Shown here: positions 17,280-26,457 of the stretch, piece by piece | How positions within the stretch are numbered: the stretch's first letter is position 1 | Layout of the letters: each line of letters begins with the position of its first letter | DNA from: JBBDMC01 sp963826055 | GTDB taxonomy: Bacteria; Pseudomonadota; Alphaproteobacteria; Rhizobiales; Kaistiaceae | Assembly: GCA_963826055.1 (NCBI GenBank) | Contig: CAWGVO010000009.1 | Span: forward strand, 310,001-374,000 | DNA: 64,000 bases | Reading direction: 5' to 3' | Translations under genes and position numbers: made by a program | Notes under the pieces: generated by a model | What the model was told of the DNA's origin: nothing | What the model saw: only the letters and a program-made list of their open reading frames with translations | Database searches by the model: none

Positions 17280-18251
17280 GTGAGGTATCGCCAGCTCGGT
17301 CGCTCTGGGCTGACGGTGTCCGTTGTCGGCATCGGTTGCAACTCGTTCGGGCTGTCGTGCGACGAGCCGACCGTCAAGGCGATCGTCGACACGGCGCTCG
17401 AACATGGCGTAATCCATTTCGACGCCGCTCCTGGCTACGGCGAAGGCAGATGCGAGGCGTTTCTCGGCAGCGCCATAGCCGGTCGCCGCGACGAGGTCGT
17501 CATCGCCACCAAGGCCGGCGGATTCACCAGCCGCTCCGGATCCAACGCCCGCGGCTCGCGGCGCAGCATCGTGCGCTCGGTCGAGGGCAGCCTCGAACGG
17601 CTCAAGACCGATTTCATCGACCTGCTTTACCTTCACCAACCCGACCCGGCGACTCCGATGGAAGAAACCCTCGGTGCCATGGACGATCTCGTCCGTGCCG
17701 GCAAGGTCCGCTACGTCGCCTCGTCAAACCTCAAGGCTTGGCAGATCGTCGAGGCGGAATGGATCGCCCGTCAGGCCGGCGGGACGCGGTTTGTGGCCTC
17801 CCAGAACGCCTATAGCCTCATCGATCGTCAGGTCGAACTCGATATCGCCCCAGTGTGCGAACACTATGGCATCGGCGTCGTTCCCTATTTCCCGCTGGCG
17901 CATGGGCTGCTTACCGGCACCTTCAAACGTGGCGAGACGGTGAAGGAAGGGAGCCGGCTCGGACGCCGCCCGGCGGTTGCCGAGAATACGGCTGCCCTCG
18001 ACGCGATGGAAGCGCTGGAGGCATTCGCCCGGACGCGCGGCGCCTCGATCCTCGATGTGGCGATCGGCGGGCTGGCGGCCAAGCCGGCGGTTGCGTCGGT
18101 GATCGCCGGTGTAAGCCGGCCCGAGCAGGTCGTCACCAACGCGCGCGCCAGCGACTGGATACCGTCCGATGAAGACGCCGCGGCCCTGGATGCGATTTCG
18201 CCGCCAGCCAAATATGCGCCGCTCGGCAGCCGGACGGCTTCGTTGCGATGA
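17280..18251 (+). CDS. Aldo/keto reductase
   Basis: A 323-residue NADPH-dependent TIM-barrel reductase. The opening RYRQLGRSGLTVSVVGIGC is typical, and the catalytic tetrad can be placed: Asp in HFDAAPGY, Tyr in the same loop (GYGEG), Lys in ATKAGG and His in LLYLHQPD. The GTG at 17280 has an AAAGCGAGG site seven bases upstream; ATG 17217, overlapping the SDR stop, is an alternative start. It may reduce a carbonyl of the same pathway as the SDR and enolase-family genes upstream. Confidence 0.88.
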   Translation: MRYRQLGRSGLTVSVVGIGCNSFGLSCDEPTVKAIVDTALEHGVIHFDAAPGYGEGRCEAFLGSAIAGRRDEVVIATKAGGFTSRSGSNARGSRRSIVRSVEGSLERLKTDFIDLLYLHQPDPATPMEETLGAMDDLVRAGKVRYVASSNLKAWQIVEAEWIARQAGGTRFVASQNAYSLIDRQVELDIAPVCEHYGIGVVPYFPLAHGLLTGTFKRGETVKEGSRLGRRPAVAENTAALDAMEALEAFARTRGASILDVAIGGLAAKPAVASVIAGVSRPEQVVTNARASDWIPSDEDAAALDAISPPAKYAPLGSRTASLR

Positions 18252-18362
18252 GCGAAGCGCAGCGCCACTCCGATCGGGCCGTGCGAGAATTGAATGTGAA
18301 GCGCCGCGTTTGCGACGGCGCGGAACCGAACACGTCGCAGACAAATGAGCAAGGGAGACGTC

Positions 18363-18794
18363 GTGACTGACAAGGAAGATATTCGGGAGATGATCGCCCG
18401 ATGGTCGAAGACCGACGCTGACAAGGACGTTGATGGATTCGTCGCCCTCTTCACCGAGGACGGCGTTTACCGCGGCCGCCGCGGCGTGTCGAAAGGGCAT
18501 GCTGCGATCCGGAAGAACATCGCCGACCGCGTTGCGTTGAACCCGCCTGATCGCAGCACCATGCACTTGTTCTGCGAGGGCATCATTGACGTCGACGGTG
18601 ACAACGCTACCGCCGAATTCCCCTACGTCGGCTACGGCCGCGTCGGCAATTCGCGCTGGGAAGTGATGAGCATCGGGCGCTACCACTGCAAGCTGATGCG
18701 CACGCCCAAGGGCTGGCTGTTCACCGACATCGAGAACGCTTCGATCGGCCCGCCTAACTGGCCGGCAACTTATCTCCACCACCCGTCGGTCTGA
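18363..18794 (+). CDS. SnoaL/NTF2-like small alpha+beta protein
   Basis: A 143-residue NTF2-fold protein with the family features DKEDIREMIARWSKTDADKD, VDGFVALFTEDGVYRG and the final strand WLFTDIENAS. Members are polyketide cyclases, ketosteroid-isomerase-like enzymes or binding proteins. GTG 18363 is preferred because AAGGGAGA lies six bases upstream; ATG 18345 is in frame but has no clear ribosome site. No catalytic Asp can be assigned with certainty, so the reaction is unknown. It sits between the aldo/keto reductase and the MetE-like gene. Confidence 0.78.
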   Translation: MTDKEDIREMIARWSKTDADKDVDGFVALFTEDGVYRGRRGVSKGHAAIRKNIADRVALNPPDRSTMHLFCEGIIDVDGDNATAEFPYVGYGRVGNSRWEVMSIGRYHCKLMRTPKGWLFTDIENASIGPPNWPATYLHHPSV

Positions 18795-18901
18795 CGGTTT
18801 TTCGATCGCGCAATTGCCGAGCAAGACATAGGAACCCAAACGATGGACCGGCAACGCGACACCATTGCGCGTTGCGATGCCGCCCGAGCAGGAGGACAAA
18901 C

Positions 18902-20116
18902 GTGAACCGCAGTACCGATCGTATCTTGACCACCCATTCCGGCAGCCTCAGCCGGACAGCCCCGATTATCGAGGGGATGAAAGCCAAGACCCTGCGCAGG
19001 CCGGTCGACGAAGACCAGCTGCAGAAGGACATCACCGCTGGTATCGCCGAGGTCGTAGGCAAGCAGGTCGAGGCCGGCATCGACATCGTCAACGACGGCG
19101 AGTACGCCCGGCGCGGCTTCACCAGCTACATCCACGAGCGCATCGCCGGACTCGCGCCGCTGGTCCTGAAGCCAGGAGACAAGAATCCGCTCGACCAGAT
19201 CGGCCACGAGCGCGAGCGCGATATCTTCCCGGGCTTCTACGCGCAACACGACAAGGCCTACCGATTCATGTGGATGCTTCCCTCGGTCGATATGAGCGAG
19301 ATGAAGAACATCCGCGGCAAGTCGGAGATCTTCAAGGTCGTCGCGCCCATCAGCTACGCCAGCGACGGTCCGGTCCAGCGCGACATCGCCAACCTCAAGG
19401 CCGCGCTCAAGGGCAGGAACACCGCCGACGCATTTATTACGGCGGTCACCCCGACCACCGAGCGCCGCGATGCCGGCATCCTCGACTTCTACAAGAGTCT
19501 CGAGGAGTACCGCTACGCGGTCGCCGACGTGCTCAACGAGGAATACAAGGCAATCGTCGCAGCCGGCTTCATCCTGCAGCTCGATCGTCCGGCGCAGAAC
19601 CCGATTCTCGGGCTGGAAAGCGATGAGGAGATCGCACGCGTGCTCGATGAGGGGATCGAGGTAGTCAACTACGCGCTGCGGGGCGTTCCGGAGGACCGGG
19701 TTCGCATTCACTGGTGCGGCGGCAGCGGCAACCGTCCCCACACGCAGAACGTGCCGATCGCCAAGATGGCCCGTTCGATGCTCAAGCTGAACGTCGGCGC
19801 CTACGGCATCGAGGCGGCCACGCCCCGCCACGAGCACGAGTACCGCATCTGGGAGGACATCAAGCTGCCCGAGGGCAAGACCCTCGTCCCCGGCGTCATC
19901 TCGCAATCGACCAACATCGTCGAACATCCCGAATGCGTGGCCTGGCGGATAACCAATTTCGCCAACCTTGTTGGCAGGGAGAACGTGATCGCTGGCGTCG
20001 ACTGCGGGTTTTCGCAGGATTGGGACCTGATCCGCGTCCATCCCGAGGTGCAATGGGCGAAGCTGCGGTCGCTCGCCGAAGGTGCGGCGCTTGCCAGCAA
20101 GCGCCTGTGGAACTGA
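18902..20116 (+). CDS. MetE C-terminal-like (cobalamin-independent methionine synthase-type) protein
   Basis: A 404-residue protein related to the catalytic C-terminal half of MetE (UROD/MetE barrel). It lacks the N-terminal half of true MetE. GTG 18902 follows GCAGGAGGAC. Likely zinc ligands are His and Cys in HWCGGSGN and Cys in GVDCGFSQDW; the N-terminal LTTHSGSLSR is typical of the stand-alone family. Such proteins are often found in catabolic operons and act as methyltransferases (demethylation) or C-S lyases rather than in methionine synthesis. The substrate here is unknown. Confidence 0.85.
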   Translation: MNRSTDRILTTHSGSLSRTAPIIEGMKAKTLRRPVDEDQLQKDITAGIAEVVGKQVEAGIDIVNDGEYARRGFTSYIHERIAGLAPLVLKPGDKNPLDQIGHERERDIFPGFYAQHDKAYRFMWMLPSVDMSEMKNIRGKSEIFKVVAPISYASDGPVQRDIANLKAALKGRNTADAFITAVTPTTERRDAGILDFYKSLEEYRYAVADVLNEEYKAIVAAGFILQLDRPAQNPILGLESDEEIARVLDEGIEVVNYALRGVPEDRVRIHWCGGSGNRPHTQNVPIAKMARSMLKLNVGAYGIEAATPRHEHEYRIWEDIKLPEGKTLVPGVISQSTNIVEHPECVAWRITNFANLVGRENVIAGVDCGFSQDWDLIRVHPEVQWAKLRSLAEGAALASKRLWN

Positions 20117-20267
20117 CCGGCCGGATCGCTCGCCCAAGAGTGTTCCGGAACAGCTGTCGGCACCGCCCGTGGGCGCGGCCTCATCCGGTGCCTCACTTCC
20201 GGGTGGGGTCGAGGCCAATATCCCACGCGTCCCACTAAGCTTTGAAAACGGCTTGGTATGGGTCGTG

Positions 20268-20299
20268 TTGACAGCAACTTTTGCCACATGCACTGTCAA
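20268..20299. promoter_or_regulatory. Inverted repeat upstream of tctC-like gene
   Basis: The arms ttgacag (20268-20274) and ctgtcaa (20293-20299) are exact reverse complements separated by 18 bases. They end 37 bases before the TTG start at 20336. The left arm also contains TTGACA, so it may double as a -35 element, but no good -10 is seen 17 bases on. This could be an operator for the importer; the evidence is weak. Confidence 0.3.
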
Positions 20300-20335
20300 T
20301 CTTCGCGTTTCTTGCGCGTTAGGGAGGAACAAACA

Positions 20336-21430
20336 TTGTCATCTAACAGAACGTATCCCTCTGCTCGAGGCGTCACGCAGTTCGGCGCGCTGGTTCTCGG
20401 CGCGTCCCTCGGCGTTGTCGCCCTGACCGGTCCGGGCCTCGCCCAGGCGCCCGACTACGACTTCTACAAGGGCAAGACGGTGGACATCATGGTCGCCAAC
20501 GCGGCCGGCACCACCATGGGCAACACGTTTGCCGCGATGCATGACGCGTTAGAAAAGGCGCTCGGCGCGTCGGTGCGCATCAACTACAATACGTCTCCGA
20601 CGGTCGCTGCGTTGAACGCCGGCACCAGCCAGGAGGCCGACGGGCTGCACATCGGTGCGATGGCGGTTGGCACTGCCCAGGCCAACGCCATCTACGGTAC
20701 CGGGCTGAATTTCGATCTCACCAAGCTCGATTGGATCGGAGCGAGCTACGGCGACATGAACGCGGTTTGGGCTTGCGGTGCGACACCGCAGTGGAAGTCG
20801 TGGGACGACTTCATGGCCTCCAACGACCATCTCCGCGTGACGGCCGTGTTCGGCGGCAGCAGCTATCTGATCAACCTGACGCTGCTGAAGGCACTCAATC
20901 GCGACTACTCGATGCTGACCGGCTACACCTCAAAGGACATTGGCATCAGCTGCACGCGCGGCGACGCCAACTGGAAGGTCAGCGCCGCCGGCAACTACGT
21001 GAACTCCGCCGGTGACGCCCTGGTGCCGGGTGCCTATCCGCTGATCCTGTCGGGTCCTGCCCCGAAGGGATCGCCAATGAAGTTCCTCAACGACATGGCC
21101 CCGACGCTCGCTGACTGGGTGAAGACGTACAAGACGACCAGCGACGATCAGAAGAAGTTGCTCGACCTCGCGGTGGGGCTTTTCGCGACGGACGCTCCGA
21201 ACGAGGCCTTGTACGCCCCGGCGGGCACGCCGCCGGAGCGCCTCGCCGCGCTCCGCGAGGCCTTCGCCAAGGCGGTTCAGGATCCGGCTGTGCAGGAAGC
21301 ATGGTTGAAAATCGGTCTGCCGCCCGGCGAAGTCTTCATCGGGGACGATATCACGGCGTTCCTCAAGACGACCGTCTCAGACTTGCCGGCAATTCGGAAC
21401 CTGCTGGAAATCAAGCCGAAGAACCCGTAG
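20336..21430 (+). CDS. Tripartite tricarboxylate transporter (TTT) substrate-binding protein, TctC family
   Basis: A 364-residue periplasmic binding protein of a TctABC-type secondary importer for carboxylates. TTG 20336 lies eight bases after AGGGAGG and gives a signal peptide ending in GPGLAQA before the mature PDYDFYKGKTVD. The beginning and end of the mature chain (VDIMVANAAGTTMGN; LYAPAGTPPERLAALREAF) match the family. Its membrane subunits follow after an intervening TPP enzyme. A perfect stem-loop lies 34 bases after the stop. Carboxylated substrates are expected. Confidence 0.87.
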   Translation: MSSNRTYPSARGVTQFGALVLGASLGVVALTGPGLAQAPDYDFYKGKTVDIMVANAAGTTMGNTFAAMHDALEKALGASVRINYNTSPTVAALNAGTSQEADGLHIGAMAVGTAQANAIYGTGLNFDLTKLDWIGASYGDMNAVWACGATPQWKSWDDFMASNDHLRVTAVFGGSSYLINLTLLKALNRDYSMLTGYTSKDIGISCTRGDANWKVSAAGNYVNSAGDALVPGAYPLILSGPAPKGSPMKFLNDMAPTLADWVKTYKTTSDDQKKLLDLAVGLFATDAPNEALYAPAGTPPERLAALREAFAKAVQDPAVQEAWLKIGLPPGEVFIGDDITAFLKTTVSDLPAIRNLLEIKPKNP

Positions 21431-21463
21431 CGAACCGCGGGATCGACCGCGCTCGACATCACC

Positions 21464-21501
21464 CACGCGGTGCCAAGGGACAACGCTTCTGGCACCGCGT
21501 G
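21464..21501 (+). terminator. 12-bp stem-loop downstream of tctC-like gene
   Basis: The arms cacgcggtgcca (21464-21475) and tggcaccgcgtg (21490-21501) pair perfectly around a 14-base loop. There is no T-run after it, so it is not a textbook intrinsic terminator. It may protect the tctC transcript or reduce expression of the downstream genes so that the binding protein is made in excess. Confidence 0.6.
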
Positions 21502-21621
21502 GCACTTCACATTCAGGGGGCGGTTCTTGACAGCGCGGCACGCCGTGTGTTCGTCGGCTCGCCGGCCAAGGGCGGAGTGGACGGCTCGCGTGGCGACGGG
21601 CGGTTCAAGGTCCGGCGGTCC

Positions 21622-23298
21622 ATGAAGGTCTATGAGGCACTTGCCTTGGCGTTCGTTCGCGAGGGCACCGCCGACGTGTTCGGCATGATGGGCGATGCCA
21701 ACATGCACTGGATGAACGCCCTGGCGGGGCACGGCGTGCGCCTTTACAGCGTGCGCCACGAGGGTGGCGCCATGGGGATGGCCGACGGCTGGGCGCGGAC
21801 GACCAACCGTCCCGGGGTCGTGACGACCACATCCGGGCCCGGGGTGACCCAGCTCACCACGCCGATGATTGTCGCCAGCCGCGCCCGCACACCGATCGTG
21901 GCTTTTTGCGGCGAGACACCGGTCGGGGAGGAAGACACCCAATCCCTCGACGTCGAGCGCTACGCCGTCGCGGTCGAGTGTGGGTTCGTGCGTGTCGCGC
22001 GGGCCGGGGAAGCCTTCGCGGCCGTCCAGAGTGCCTTCGTGATGGCGCGGTCGCAATCGCGTCCGATCTTGTTGAGTGCGCCGGAAGACGTCCAGCAGCA
22101 GGAGTTCGACGACGCCGGGGCCTACGTCCCTTCGACTGAGGTGATCGGAACAGAGCCCCTGGCGCCAGCGGAGGCCGACATCGAGCGCGCCGCGAGTCTC
22201 ATTGGCAAGAGCACGCGCGTCGTCATCGTTGTCGGCGACGGCGCGCGCCGGGCTGGCGCGGGCGACCTTGTCCTCAGGCTCCAGGAACTGACCGGAGCCC
22301 TCCTCGCCACCACGCTGCGCGCCAAGACTTGGCTCGGCGACCAGACCGGGTACCACGCCGGAGTTTCGGGAGGCTTCGCCAACACCGCGGCGATGAACCT
22401 GCTGCGCGAGGCCGATTGCGTCGTCGCTGTCGGTGCCAGCCTCAACCGCTACACGATCGACCACGGCCGGCTCTATCCCGACGCTGCCTTCGTCCACATC
22501 GACGTGCGTCCGCCGCTGCCGATGGGTGATGGATCGCAGGCCGATTGCCATATCCAGGCGGACGCGCGCCTGGCACTCGAAGCGCTCACCCGTGCGTTGG
22601 CGGCGGCCTCGATCCGGCACACCGGATTTCACACCGCCGCGGTGCGGGACACGCTTGCGGCCCAATACGACGATCCGGACCATTTCGACGTTGAAAGTGG
22701 CGTCGTCGATCCACGCGACGCGCTGCGCGTCATCGATGCGGAACTCGACGAGAGCGTCGGGCTGGTGTTGAGCAGCGGCTACCAGGCGATCTTCGGCGCT
22801 TTCCTGCTCAGCCGTCCGCGTCACGACGTTCTGGTGAACTTCGGCTTCTTCGGCTCCATCGGTCAGGGCCTGATCCTCGGTATCGGCGCCCTCGTCGGCG
22901 GCGCCTACCGGCCGACCGTGGTCATCGACGGGGACGCGAGCTTCATGGTGTACCTCGCCGAGTTCGAGACCGCCTGCCGTTACGACATGCCGCTGCTGGT
23001 CGTCGTGTTCAACGATCAGGCGCTGGGCGCCGAGCACCACAAATCGGTTCGCTACGGCCTTGACCCGAAGCTGACATTCATCGGCACGCCCGACCTGGGG
23101 CAGGTCGCAACCGATCTTGGCGGGCGCGGTACGCTGGCGCGAAACCTCGACGAACTACGCACGGCGTTGCGCGCGTTCGCGGCGGACCCGGCTCCGACCG
23201 TCATCGATCTTCGCGTGGCGCGCAACGTGCTCAACCTCTACGACCGCCGGCGCGCCGCGAAATCGCGTGAGCAGCCGGTGCCATGGACTGCGATTTGA
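21622..23298 (+). CDS. Thiamine-pyrophosphate-dependent enzyme (acetolactate synthase-like)
   Basis: A 558-residue ThDP enzyme with the usual three domains. The N-terminal domain has the activating Glu (RHEGGAMGMADGWAR) and TTTSGPG; a central domain holds VVGDGARRAG; and the C-terminal ThDP site reads IDGDASFMVYLAEF followed by FND. The ATG at 21622 starts MKVYEALALAFVREG. Family members decarboxylate or ligate 2-oxo acids. Its place between the TTT binding protein and TctAB suggests that it handles the imported oxo- or hydroxy-acid or its product. The exact reaction is not evident. Confidence 0.88.
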   Translation: MKVYEALALAFVREGTADVFGMMGDANMHWMNALAGHGVRLYSVRHEGGAMGMADGWARTTNRPGVVTTTSGPGVTQLTTPMIVASRARTPIVAFCGETPVGEEDTQSLDVERYAVAVECGFVRVARAGEAFAAVQSAFVMARSQSRPILLSAPEDVQQQEFDDAGAYVPSTEVIGTEPLAPAEADIERAASLIGKSTRVVIVVGDGARRAGAGDLVLRLQELTGALLATTLRAKTWLGDQTGYHAGVSGGFANTAAMNLLREADCVVAVGASLNRYTIDHGRLYPDAAFVHIDVRPPLPMGDGSQADCHIQADARLALEALTRALAAASIRHTGFHTAAVRDTLAAQYDDPDHFDVESGVVDPRDALRVIDAELDESVGLVLSSGYQAIFGAFLLSRPRHDVLVNFGFFGSIGQGLILGIGALVGGAYRPTVVIDGDASFMVYLAEFETACRYDMPLLVVVFNDQALGAEHHKSVRYGLDPKLTFIGTPDLGQVATDLGGRGTLARNLDELRTALRAFAADPAPTVIDLRVARNVLNLYDRRRAAKSREQPVPWTAI

Positions 23299-23401
23299 TC
23301 GAAATCGGCAATAGCCCGGCTAGGGGCAGGGGAGGCGCGGTCGGCCGCGCAATTGGAGAAGCCAACATGACGAAGGACTCACCGGCGAGGCAGTCGTTGC
23401 A

Positions 23402-25543
23402 ATGGAAAATCTGATCCACGCCTTCCAGATCGTGACGACGGGCGACGCTTTCCTGTACCTGCTCGCCGGATCGCTGCTCGGAATGTTGCTCGGCATCATT
23501 CCGGGCGTCTCCACCGTCGTTATCCTGAGCGTCATCCTTATCTTCGCGTTCAAGATCAACGTCACCAACGCGCTCTGCCTGTTTCTCGGCGCCAACTGCG
23601 GTGGCTACTATTCGGGATCGGTGTCGGCGATCCTGATGAATACGCCGGCGCACCCCGAGGCGATGCCGACAGCGCTTGATGGCTACCCGATGGCTCGCTC
23701 GGGCGGGCCGGCCCGTGCGCTCGGGCTTTCGGCCTGCTCCACCTGCATAGGCGGTCTCATCGGCTGCGCCATCCTCGTCGCGTTCCTGCCGGTGATGGAT
23801 TACCTGTCGAACGTTTTCTATCCGCCCGACTACTCAGCACTCATCATCCTTGCGCTGCTCCTGGTCGGCTCGCTCGGAACGGATTCGATAGGCAAGGCCA
23901 TCGTCGCCGCCGGGCTTGGATTGCTCGCCTCGTCAGTCGGGCCTTCGATGATCACCGGCGTCGAGCGCTACACCTTCGGGCTGATCTCGCTGCAAGGCGG
24001 CCTTTCGATCATCGCCCTCGCTCTCGGCGTTGTGGTGCTGCCCCAGATGGTCATGGTCTTCGGCACCGGCACCGCGACCGCGTGGCAGGACATGACGGGG
24101 AAGAACATCCGTGAGCTGGCTGAGGCCGAGATGGATACATCCGACTTCTTCAAGCAGCTGTGGGGTGGGGTGCTGGAGACGTTCGTCCACTGGAAGATTC
24201 TCATCCAGAGCGGCATCGTCGGCGGCTTCACCGGAATGGTCCCCGGCATCGGCGGCTTCACCGGCAACTATATGGCCTACGGCATCGCGCGACAGACCAG
24301 CCGCAACGGCCACCTGTTCGGGACCGGCCATCCCGAGGGGATCATTGCCCCGGAGGGATCATCGCTCGCGAAGGAAGCGGGCCACATCGTTCCACTCATC
24401 GGCCTTGGCATCCCCGGCGGCATCACCGGCGCGCTGTTTATCGGGCTCCTGTCCATCAATGGCATCAAGCCGGGATACGGCTTCATGGAGGCGCACCCGA
24501 CGCTCGCCGAGCAGATGGTCTGGATTATCGCCCTCTCCGGTCTGATCGGAACCCTGATGGGTGTCGTGATCGGTCCGAGGATCGCATTGGCGACGAGAAT
24601 CCCCGGCCCCATCGTGGCGCCGTTTGTTTTCGTGATCAGCGTCGCCGGCGTGTACGTCACCGATCAGCTCGAGTTTTCGGTGGTACTGCTGATTGCCTTC
24701 ATCATCTTCGGGCTTGGGCTTCGCCGGCTGCGTTACCCCCTGGGCGGATTGCTGATGGCGTTCGTGCTCGGTCAGACGCTGGAAACACAGCTCTATCTGA
24801 CCGGCCAGCTCAACACCTTCGGGGGCTTCGGGTTCGTCACTCACCGGCCGATCGCCGACGCGATGATCGTGCTGGCGATCATCGTGGTCATAGCCAAATG
24901 GCGTGAGATGCGCCACGAGGCGGCGGAGCGGAAAACGGAGGTGGAACGCGAACTAGCCTCCCACGACGGGTCGGTGTCGCTTGAAGTGCGGCGCTTCCAG
25001 ATTCTGAACCCATATCCCCTCCTGTCGGTGATCCTCGACGCGTTTCTCCTGGCGCTTGGTGTTTCGGTCCTGGCTTATTCGCTGTTGCGCTATGACGCGG
25101 CCACCGGAATGCTGCCGCTGATCGCCGCGACGGCGGTAGCTGTGCCGGCTCTCGTTTTCCTGCCACGCGATGTTCGCCGCTACCTGGTGCTGAGAAGAGC
25201 CAACGCGACGCCGGCACAGGTTCGGGCCAGCCGTCCGGCAAGCCCGCCGCCGGAAGACGGTGGTGCGATCGAGGGTTCGTGGGGACCTCGCGGCCAGTAC
25301 CGCCGCGAGGTCGTATCCCTGATCTGGGTGACAGGCCTGGTGGTGCTGTCGTGGCTGTTTGGCTTTCAGGTCGGCGGCGCCATCTTCATGGTCATCTACG
25401 GGATCTTCGCTACCGGCGAGTACTTCAAACGCCGCATATCCCACGGCGCGTTCATCGTGCTGTCGACGGTCACGATGGCGGCCATGCTCTATATGATGTT
25501 CTTCGTGACCTCGATCCCCGACCGGGCGTTCATTCATTTTTGA
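23402..25543 (+). CDS. TctA-TctB fusion, TTT transporter membrane subunits
   Basis: A 713-residue membrane protein. Residues about 1-505 are the large TctA subunit (LLGIIPGVSTVV, GGYYSGSVSAILMNTPAHPEA, GLGIPGGITGALF) with around eleven helices. A soluble linker, about 510-540, leads to a TctB-like four-helix part (YPLLSVILDAFLLALGVSVLAY to the end). The two subunits are usually separate genes, so this is a fusion. It forms the channel for the TctC-like binding protein encoded 2 kb upstream and uses an ion gradient. Confidence 0.88.
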   Translation: MENLIHAFQIVTTGDAFLYLLAGSLLGMLLGIIPGVSTVVILSVILIFAFKINVTNALCLFLGANCGGYYSGSVSAILMNTPAHPEAMPTALDGYPMARSGGPARALGLSACSTCIGGLIGCAILVAFLPVMDYLSNVFYPPDYSALIILALLLVGSLGTDSIGKAIVAAGLGLLASSVGPSMITGVERYTFGLISLQGGLSIIALALGVVVLPQMVMVFGTGTATAWQDMTGKNIRELAEAEMDTSDFFKQLWGGVLETFVHWKILIQSGIVGGFTGMVPGIGGFTGNYMAYGIARQTSRNGHLFGTGHPEGIIAPEGSSLAKEAGHIVPLIGLGIPGGITGALFIGLLSINGIKPGYGFMEAHPTLAEQMVWIIALSGLIGTLMGVVIGPRIALATRIPGPIVAPFVFVISVAGVYVTDQLEFSVVLLIAFIIFGLGLRRLRYPLGGLLMAFVLGQTLETQLYLTGQLNTFGGFGFVTHRPIADAMIVLAIIVVIAKWREMRHEAAERKTEVERELASHDGSVSLEVRRFQILNPYPLLSVILDAFLLALGVSVLAYSLLRYDAATGMLPLIAATAVAVPALVFLPRDVRRYLVLRRANATPAQVRASRPASPPPEDGGAIEGSWGPRGQYRREVVSLIWVTGLVVLSWLFGFQVGGAIFMVIYGIFATGEYFKRRISHGAFIVLSTVTMAAMLYMMFFVTSIPDRAFIHF

Positions 25544-25921
25544 GGCCGATCAAACCTCTCAGCGGCTGGGATAGCTCCCGAATACCTGCAAGCGGCGATC
25601 GTCTCCGGCCGCAAAGTCCCGGCAAGCTGTGCGGATGTGCCGGAAGTTCCTTTTTGGGGCGCCTCCGCCGTTGCGATCGGATCGCCTGTCGCACGCGGGA
25701 AATTCTGCCGTCACCGAAGCCACTGCGGTCAAGGCGCGGCCCGGTTCAATGATGCAGCCACACTCCGTGAACTCAGGTCGAAGCCGTTGTTTGCCGACCA
25801 TGCGGCTATTGCGAAATTTCCTCTGTGATGTAACAGGAGGCGTCTTTCCGACCGAGCCATGGTCAACCGGTTCGTGGGACACCAAGAAACGCAAGTGCGG
25901 TGTGCACGAGGGAGCAAACGC
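25544..25921. other. Intergenic region before the Lrp-type regulator
   Basis: About 380 bases without a recognisable gene or relic on either strand. It ends the TTT operon and must hold the promoter of the regulator. A GAGGGAGC ribosome site sits at its end. No terminator hairpin with a T-run was seen after the TctAB stop. Confidence 0.5.
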
Positions 25922-26443
25922 ATGGTGCGCAAACTCGATGACATCGACAGGCGTCTGATGCGCGAGCTACAGTCCGATGCCCGCATCAGCAACGCGGCAC
26001 TGTCTCGTCTCGTCAACCTGACCGAAGGCGCCGTGCGCCGGCGGATCGACAACCTGGTCAAGGGCGGTGCCTTGCGAATCGTCGGCGTCAGCGATCCGAA
26101 TGCCCTCGGGTTGCGAACACATGCGGTGATCGGGATGCGCATTGCGGCCGACAGGGTCGAGCCGCTCCTGGCAGAGTTCAGCCAGATGCGAGAATTCTCC
26201 TACGTCTATCAGACGATCGGACAGTTCGACATCATGGCTGTCGGCTTCTTTCCATCCAACGAGAGGATGCGCGAGTTCCTAATGCATACGCTCGCGCCGA
26301 TTGACGGCGTTTTGGAGACGCAAACCTTCCTCATCATGAAGACCGCAAAGCGGTCCTACCGCTGGGGCGAGGCAGTGGACACCGACGAGGCGGAAGCCCT
26401 CGTCGACGAGGAAGTTGACACGGTGGAACGGTCACCGGCCTAG
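25922..26443 (+). CDS. Lrp/AsnC family transcriptional regulator
   Basis: A 173-residue feast/famine regulator. The N-terminal winged helix-turn-helix reads LDDIDRRLMRELQSDARIS and AALSRLVNLTEGAVRRRIDNL. The C-terminal RAM ligand domain follows (AVIGMRIAADRVEPLLAEF, IGQFDIMAVGFF). ATG 25922 is used because of GAGGGAGC upstream; the frame is open to 25859. Such proteins bind amino acids or aromatic acids and control nearby transport and catabolism. It converges with the dipeptidase gene and may control the divergent promoter region at 27.5-27.7 kb. Confidence 0.9.
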   Translation: MVRKLDDIDRRLMRELQSDARISNAALSRLVNLTEGAVRRRIDNLVKGGALRIVGVSDPNALGLRTHAVIGMRIAADRVEPLLAEFSQMREFSYVYQTIGQFDIMAVGFFPSNERMREFLMHTLAPIDGVLETQTFLIMKTAKRSYRWGEAVDTDEAEALVDEEVDTVERSPA

Positions 26444-26457
26444 AGGTCGGCCCTGAC

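Noticed and set aside
14391..17639. A 1082-codon open frame on the minus strand
   Set aside because: It lies opposite four recognisable plus-strand genes and contains no family motif. Long antisense frames are expected at this GC content.
16383..18251. An apparent SDR-aldo/keto reductase fusion protein of 622 residues
   Set aside because: The true SDR C-terminus is found one base out of frame, ending at 17220. The fusion comes from a single surplus base at 17124-17126.
18770..20332. A 520-codon minus-strand frame
   Set aside because: It lies fully opposite the MetE-like gene, which has clear motifs and a strong ribosome site; no recognisable protein features on the minus strand.
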